Made by a program: the position numbers and the translations under genes | Origin: Hyphochytrium catenoides | Taxonomy: Eukaryota > Sar > Hyphochytriomycetes > Hyphochytriales > Hyphochytriaceae | DNA length: 27,857 nucleotides | NCBI GenBank assembly: GCA_900088475.1 | Contig: FLMG01003935.1 | Location: forward strand, 1 to 27,857 | Direction: 5' to 3' | In this document: positions 22,880-27,857 of the stretch, one piece after another | How the letters are laid out: each line of letters starts with the position of its first letter | How positions within the stretch are numbered: the stretch's first letter is position 1 | Notes under the pieces: model-generated | What the model saw: the letters and a program-made list of their open reading frames with translations, nothing else | What the model was told of the DNA's origin: nothing | Database searches by the model: none

Positions 22880-25539
22880 CTAGGAAAGCACCTTGTTGCC
22901 AGGCTTGGCGATGGTGATATGTCTTTCTAGCCCTGTTCCCACGCTCTTGTGCAGAAGGCCCAACCTTTCAGCCTCCTCGTGGGCGAGCATGCGCTCAAAA
23001 GAGTTAAGAGCAGAAGAGAGATGCATTACATCTGTCCTGTCTCCCTCTGCATACTTGCGAATCAGGTCCACCACAGAGTGCCGAACGCTAACTTCAGTGC
23101 TTCCTAAATTACAAACCCGTAGTGGTAAGCATGGGTCTCAAAAGAGAAAGCGTGAGGGAGAGAATGGACGCTGGTAGGCGGCAATCCATTCCGAAGACCT
23201 TAAGCCAATAGGGCTACGCCACAACAAGAAAGGACCCAGCAGTATCTTCGGACCAGTTGAAATAAAGAATAGAGGACCCGGGCCCGTTCACGCGCCATGC
23301 TGGCATATCAAACACTGTCGTCAACCTTACCTCTTCCTTGCCTCTTGTGCGGTGGTGCCGCAACAGCTGGCTCCCCTACATTTTCTTGTCCGTCCTTCTC
23401 TGCTGGCTGGGCCTTGACTGTTGAAGCCACCTGGTCATCATCGTCCTCACTCTCACTACTACTAGAGCTACCACTTGTACTTCCACTGCTGGACCTTTTC
23501 CGATCGGGTATGCCTTCTCCTGCTCGCTTTGACTTCTCATCACTTTCTTTCCTAGGTCTCTTCTTTGAAGGAGCGGGGGCTTCTTCAGACTTGCGCTTAC
23601 TCTGAGTCTGATTCTCTTGCTTCCGAGCTACCTCATGCTCTTCCTCATCTTCGCTGCTCTCAGAACTGATGATAGCCTCCCTGCTAGCCTTATTGGTGGA
23701 TGGCATTGACTCTCTTTGGTCTACCTTTCTCGCGATCTCTGCTCCCACTTTAGCTCCCTCGCCGAAAGTGTTTTGTGCACTCCCATCTTTGTGACTTGTT
23801 CTCACTCTCTGATGGCCCTGTAATATCTTGAGAGAGTGGACACTTTGGTCGCAAGCCGCACACAAAGAGACACCGCAGGGAGAACAGGAGAACTCTCCAC
23901 GGGCCTGGTCACACTCACTACAAGCGGGTAGAGAAGTGGGCGACGGCGCTTTCGCTTCCTTCCCCTTTGCGCCCGCTTCAGTTCCAGAAGGAGCTGCCTC
24001 GCTATGCAGAAACCTACCAGGAAACAACGAGGAAGATTACGATTTCATGGAAGGCAGCTTCTGGCGGTGCAGGCAGAGATAACGTGATTTACAAGAGACC
24101 CAAAGAAACAAGGCAACAGGAACATGGTCTCAGACCTGCACTTGTCGCCCCACTTGCATGATGAGTTACTTCTAAAGTTATGGCAGACAACAGGAGTCTT
24201 ATCAGCCTTCTTCTCCTTGATGTGCTGGAACCTACACAGGGGAAGTGTGACAAGAGAAGGTCTTGAGAAAAAGAAGTCAAACAGACAATAGGAGAGGCAA
24301 AGCGAGAGGCAAAGCATCTGAGAGCCAAGCAATCGGAAGGACACCTGTGCCAGTGGAAAGGAGCAGCTACTAAGTAGCAGAGAGTGACGGAATGTTAGGA
24401 GCGTCAAGCTTGCACTGCGTACCTGCATTTTGCACCTCTTCTGCACTCTCCCCGTTGGTATTTAGCACAAATAGCCTCATATTTGATAGCTGCCTCTCCC
24501 TCGTCCTTGTTCCCATTGTCGACTTCTTTTACGGTGTCATCCGTCTTCTCTTTCTCTGATGCGGAGCTCTTCGAAGGTGTCACAATAGTAGGGCCTATAG
24601 GAGATGGCACAGCAGTAGGGCCTATAGGAGATGGCTTTATAGCAGGAAGACTACCGGTGCTTGAGGAAGTCTTCATATGTGGGTTGGGTAAGGGAGGGGT
24701 CGGTGTTCGCAATGTAACGGGTGCGACAGGAAGATGGGCCATTGGTCTGACATCTCCTTCTGAGAGGGAAGATGGGCTGATAGAGCCATTAACATCATCA
24801 GCAGTCCTCACTTGAACCGTGCTCCCGTCAAGGATCTAAAATGGCAGTGAGAAGAGCCCCCATACATTGGCCGAGAGAGGCAAGCGTGCAGTAGAAAGGA
24901 GAGCACATCAGCGCCTGCCGTCGGTGATGCGGCGGATACTCAAGATAATGCAAATGAAAAGCCCAAGCACTGGCCAGATGCGGAGGAAGAGGGTATATAA
25001 TGTAAGCACAAGCTAGGGATGGAGACGGCACAGAGTCCAAAAGGCAGAAGTACGAAGAAGGAGGAGCTGGTAGAAGATAAGAAAAGGGAGGACAAGTCTC
25101 TTACTGCTCCGTCCATGGCTGCGATGGCCCTCTTCGCCGCAGAGGCTTCAGCGTAGGTGACTAAGACCAGAGAGGTGGCAGACAACCGCTCGACCTACAA
25201 GTCCCAAGAACGTAGTTAGACCATCACCCTATTCGGCTCGCGATACTGATTCTCTATATTATCTGTTCGTCTGCCTCCCTGCTCTCCTGACGCTATTTTA
25301 TGACGGAGTAGTGTTACTAGAGAAACGAAAGTAGTAAGAGCGGCATGACTCATGCCCCTACAAAGACCATCAGCTGCAAGATCTCAAGAGAGGCGACGAA
25401 GGAGACAGTCCAAGCTTTGGACCACTAAATTAGCGCTCACCTGCACTGACGTCATTGCCCCATAGCCCCTGAAACATGCTTCCACCGTAGCATGCGTCGT
25501 ATGCGGCGACACATTGGTTACGTGTATTGTGCTCGACAT
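22880..25539 (-). CDS. RNA-binding protein with RRM, two CCCH zinc fingers, B-box and R3H domain
   Basis: Six exons, all GT-AG and in phase: 25539-25441, 25194-25105, 24835-24423, 24231-24136, 24013-23331, 23103-22880. They encode 534 residues from the ATG (MSSTIHVTNVSPH) to TAG. Domains in order: an RRM (residues 1 to about 75; IHVTNV as RNP2, LVLVTYA as a weak RNP1, then ILDGSTVQV); a Ser/Pro linker with a duplicated SPIGPT motif; two CCCH fingers, C-x7-C-x5-C-x3-H (CAKYQRGEC...) and C-x8-C-x5-C-x3-H (CHNFRSNSSCKWGDKCRFLH); a B-box-like zinc site C-x2-C-x8-C-x2-C-x4-C-x2-C-x4-H-x7-H; a long charged segment with KKRPRK-like basic and SSSSSESEDDDD acidic runs; and a C-terminal R3H domain (SFERMLAHEEAERLGLLHKS, with the Arg-x3-His signature). 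RNA binding and a nuclear or mRNP role are likely from the domains; the substrate is unknown. The B-box could mediate protein contacts. I know no common family with this exact order. Confidence 0.92.
24593..24640. repeat. Short direct repeat encoding SPIGPT twice
   Basis: The stretch agggcctataggagatggc occurs twice about 24 nt apart within exon 3 of the RRM/R3H gene. It encodes two copies of PSPIGPT in the disordered linker between the RRM and the first zinc finger. Confidence 0.85.
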
Positions 25540-25914
25540 GATGACGGTCAAGAAGAGATGTCCCACAGGGAAAGCGACGCAACCGAGCGCACAGAGAGAA
25601 GAAGAAGAAAGAGAAAAGCTCGAGACAAAGCTCTGGGAGGATCGTGCCACTGCTGACTAGCGACAGATTATACTGATGGCCCTTCTGCTTGAAAGAACGC
25701 GCTGAGGAAGCTTCCTAGAGCTCCTTCAATGAGAGTCTGCTTTCTGCAATGAAGAAGGGAAAGCAGACATTCTGATGACAACAGGAGACTGATGATGCTG
25801 AAACAGAGCTTTTTGCTGTCAGTGGCTGGCCAAGCAACGATCAGAAGCCATGGATTTGCTCGCCGAGGATAATGGTATAACCCCTTTGGTGAATCACAGC
25901 TCTTCATCAATCGC
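25540..25914. other. Intergenic region between the RRM/R3H gene and the first tRNA
   Basis: It should hold the promoter of the minus-strand RRM/R3H gene. The frame of that gene remains open upstream of its ATG but contains a CT-rich run typical of untranslated sequence. No other feature is visible. Confidence 0.5.
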
Positions 25915-25987
25915 GGTCGTATAGCTCAGTCGGTAGAGCGTAGCGCTAATAACGCTACGGTCCAGGGTTCGAGCCCCTGTATGACCA
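25915..25987 (+). tRNA. tRNA-Ile(AAU): tRNA-Ile, anticodon AAU
   Basis: A 73-nt cloverleaf without an intron. The 7-bp acceptor stem pairs GGTCGTA with TATGACC, the D-arm is GCTC/GAGC, the anticodon stem TAGCG/CGCTA carries the loop CTAATAA with anticodon AAT at 25948-25950, and the T-arm is CAGGG-TTCGAGC-CCCTG. The discriminator base is A and CCA is not encoded, as expected in eukaryotes. Internal promoter boxes are present (TAGCTCAGTCGG and GGTTCGAGCCC). The A34 base would be read as inosine after editing, decoding AUU, AUC and AUA. Confidence 0.97.
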
Positions 25988-25990
25988 TCC

Positions 25991-25997
25991 TTTTTTT
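25991..25997 (+). terminator. Pol III T-run terminator
   Basis: Seven T residues start four bases after the mature 3' end of the first tRNA-Ile, the usual RNA polymerase III termination signal. Confidence 0.9.
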
Positions 25998-26265
25998 GCC
26001 TTTATTACTGCTCCTTGAACCCTCTATCGCTAGGCTGCCGTCAGCAATAATTACAGCTGAAAGCCATCTTCCTACTTTGGTTGGCTGAAAACGCGGTTCA
26101 AAGAGGAAGGAGAGACGGAGAGAGGAATGGTAGGAAACTGGACCCACCTCACAGATTCTATATCAAAACGAAAGATCATACTGTAGTTATCTTATCATAA
26201 GATGCCCCCAACTAACGAACTTAGCCCTTCTTGAATGTTGTCATTTCATCCGCAGTCATCGAAGT

Positions 26266-26338
26266 GGTCGTATAGCTCAGTCGGTAGAGCGTAGCGCTAA
26301 TAACGCTACGGTCCAGGGTTCGAGCCCCTGTATGACCA
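26266..26338 (+). tRNA. tRNA-Ile(AAU): tRNA-Ile, anticodon AAU (second identical copy)
   Basis: Identical over all 73 positions to the copy that starts 351 nt upstream, with the same orientation, intact stems, A and B boxes and anticodon AAT at 26299-26301. Identity continues through the trailer and T-run for about ten bases, then stops. Upstream flanks differ apart from scattered matches. This suggests a local tandem duplication or sequence homogenisation. Confidence 0.97.
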
Positions 26339-26341
26339 TCC

Positions 26342-26348
26342 TTTTTTT
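26342..26348 (+). terminator. Pol III T-run terminator
   Basis: Seven T residues four bases after the second tRNA, in the same arrangement as for the first copy. Confidence 0.9.
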
Positions 26349-26896
26349 GCGCTCATTATATAACAATATATGAAAGGTTGCGCTCTGACATTTCCTCGGC
26401 TGAGTTCGCATCTCTGTCTTCTTTTATTATTGCTGGGCCGCTACCGCTGCTGCCGCTGCTGCTCCTTCAGAGACTGAGATCCAGGCTTCCTCCTGATCTG
26501 CTGCCCTCATCTCTCATCCGCTTTGCACTCTGCTTTTGATCTCTCTGTCTCTCTGTCTCTCTCTCTTTGTCTGTCTCTCTCTCTCTCTCTCTTTCGTGCG
26601 CGCGCGCGTTTGCTCTCGCTCTTCTGCTGCTGTTCTCTCTCTCTCTCAATCTCACAATTCGCACTCGTTAGTTGAGAAGAGGGTTTGCACTCTGTCGATG
26701 GCTTTCCATTGCTTCGTCGTCTGCCATCCTCTTGGCCTCTCTTGCTAGCATCAGGTCTCTCTCTCTTTGCCTTTCGTCTCGATCATCTCTGCCGCTGACT
26801 TGGATTGTCCATTAACTCCATCCTCCCGTAAGCGGCAAGGAAGAAGTCTCATTTGGCTGTTGTTTCGGTGCTAGCTAGTCCCTCTCCCTCCCCATC
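26349..26896. other. 5' region of the membrane-protein gene
   Basis: No coding exon is supported. From about 26538 to 26650 the + strand is CT-rich, the orientation expected for transcribed non-coding sequence of the plus-strand gene that follows. It is interrupted by an alternating GC run at 26596-26608. Confidence 0.6.
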
Positions 26897-27857
26897 ATGG
26901 ATTTTCAGGAGGGATCGCCTGGCAGACTTGAAGAGAGAGAGCTCGCTCCTCTTCCAGGCGAGGAAGGTGCAGGACGGAACGACCATGAGATCAAGATAGG
27001 TGAGGTTGGTCTGGGCAACGGCCTGCCAAGCATATCTCTCGGGCCCCTGTCGCCTGTTCCCCTTTCTCAAGAACAAGAAAGAGAATCAGCGAGGCGCTCA
27101 CCTCGGCGCTCACCTCGGCATAGTACTCTGAATCTTGAAGAGATCCCTCCTTTCATAACTTCCTCCATGAAGCAAAGAAACACTCAGCAACAGAAAGATT
27201 ATAAGGGAAGATGGAGAGGTTCTCTGCTTCCAAGGAGAGAAAGGAACTCTCAGCGCTACGTCCCCTCCCTCAGAGCAAAGCTCCAGGTTTGCGCCTATTC
27301 AGAAGGCTTCTCTTTCGGGCCTCTACCTCTGTACAACTATTATACGGGCTCTCCCTGGTGCTCTTCGCCCTGTTCTCTCCGTTTTCTCAGAATCCTGCTC
27401 TTCAGACGTTCCTTGCTGTCTCTACTCTATTCTTTGCCGCTCCCCTTAGCTCTCTCTTCAACTTAACTGCATCTCTCTTTCCTCTCCCTGTGTGTCTCTC
27501 TCACACCCACAATGCACCTTGATGGTTCCCTCCAGCTCTCTCTCTAACTTAACTCTATCTCTCCTGTTTCTTTCTCTATGCTCTCTCCTCACACACGGTT
27601 GCACACACTGATCAGCTCTATCTGGCTCTATCTGTTATCTGTTGCAGTTCTATGCTCAAGAGTACGAGCTGTATGCCAAGCTTGAGGCTGCAAATGTGAT
27701 TCTCTCTATCGCCTCCTGTCTGCTCTACTTGGTCGAGGTCTACAGTGAAGAAGAAAGAGAAGACAAGCTGATGCTCTTTCTCATTGCCGGCATCATCTTG
27801 AACATTTTCTTCCTTGTAGACTTTGCCATATCTCTCTTGATGAACCAGTACCCGTCC
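26897..27857 (+). CDS. Membrane protein, probable potassium-channel-like voltage-sensor region, 3' truncated by window end
   Basis: A clear exon begins at 27648 after a pyrimidine-rich intron ending gttgcag and stays open to the window edge. It encodes FYAQEYELYAKLEAANVILS, two hydrophobic helices (about 20 residues each: ILSIASCLLYLVEVY and LFLIAGIILNIFFLVDFAIS) and a charged EEEREDK loop between them, resembling S1 and S2 of six- or seven-helix cation channels, including calcium-activated potassium channels. Upstream, an ATG at 26897 opens a polar, Arg/Ser-rich N-terminus, while a different frame at 27211-27417 encodes another hydrophobic helix (STSVQLLYGLSLVLFALFSP) that could be an S0-type segment. 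How the two are joined is unresolved; the donor before the last exon could be at 27418 or 27489, both phase 0. The pore is outside the window, so the channel assignment is tentative. Confidence 0.5.
27095..27118 (+). repeat. Two tandem 12-nt units
   Basis: The unit cgctcacctcgg occurs twice in tandem in the N-terminal coding frame of the membrane-protein gene and encodes two RSPR units. Confidence 0.9.

Noticed and set aside
1-27857. CRISPR arrays, insertion sequences or prokaryotic operons
   Set aside because: The repeats are simple microsatellites, no spaced direct-repeat array or transposase is visible, and genes are spliced.

Overview
The window is eukaryotic nuclear DNA. It has spliced genes with GT-AG introns, two Pol III tRNA genes and no operon-like packing. 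The gene content points to a flagellated protist. There is an outer dynein arm docking subunit (motile cilia), a MORN1 orthologue, and a VTC/polyphosphate-polymerase-type domain, a family known from protists, algae and fungi but not from animals or land plants. I cannot name the lineage from sequence alone. Intron sizes run from about 26 nt to over 400 nt.

Layout, left to right: 1-1464, purine-rich then pyrimidine-rich upstream DNA; 1465-8151 (+), a 16-exon outer dynein arm docking gene whose introns are almost pure CT on the sense strand; 8721-11499 (-), a VTC-domain gene convergent with it; about 11.5-14.0 kb, no convincing gene; 14043-15017 (-), a poorly resolved split gene, head-to-head with MORN1 (about 15021-17733, +); 18067 to about 20990 (-), a large helical-repeat gene that I cannot identify, convergent with MORN1; 21.0-22.9 kb, mostly non-coding with possible weak exons; 22880-25539 (-), a six-exon RNA-binding protein carrying RRM, two CCCH fingers, a B-box and an R3H domain; 25915 and 26266 (+), two identical tRNA-Ile(AAU) genes; 26897 to the window end (+), the 5' part of a membrane protein that looks like a potassium-channel voltage-sensor region.

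Exon joins were worked out by hand from splice sites, phase and family resemblance. For the docking-complex and RRM/R3H genes every join keeps frame and each model is complete. For the VTC gene the catalytic-domain joins are solid but the N-terminus is not. MORN1 and the helical-repeat gene each show one place where the reading frame changes without a convincing intron. These may be assembly indels. The most interesting items are the unusual RRM-CCCH-CCCH-B-box-R3H architecture, a VTC domain that seems to have lost most substrate-binding residues and the membrane domain, and complementary CT/GA introns flanking single exons of the dynein docking gene.
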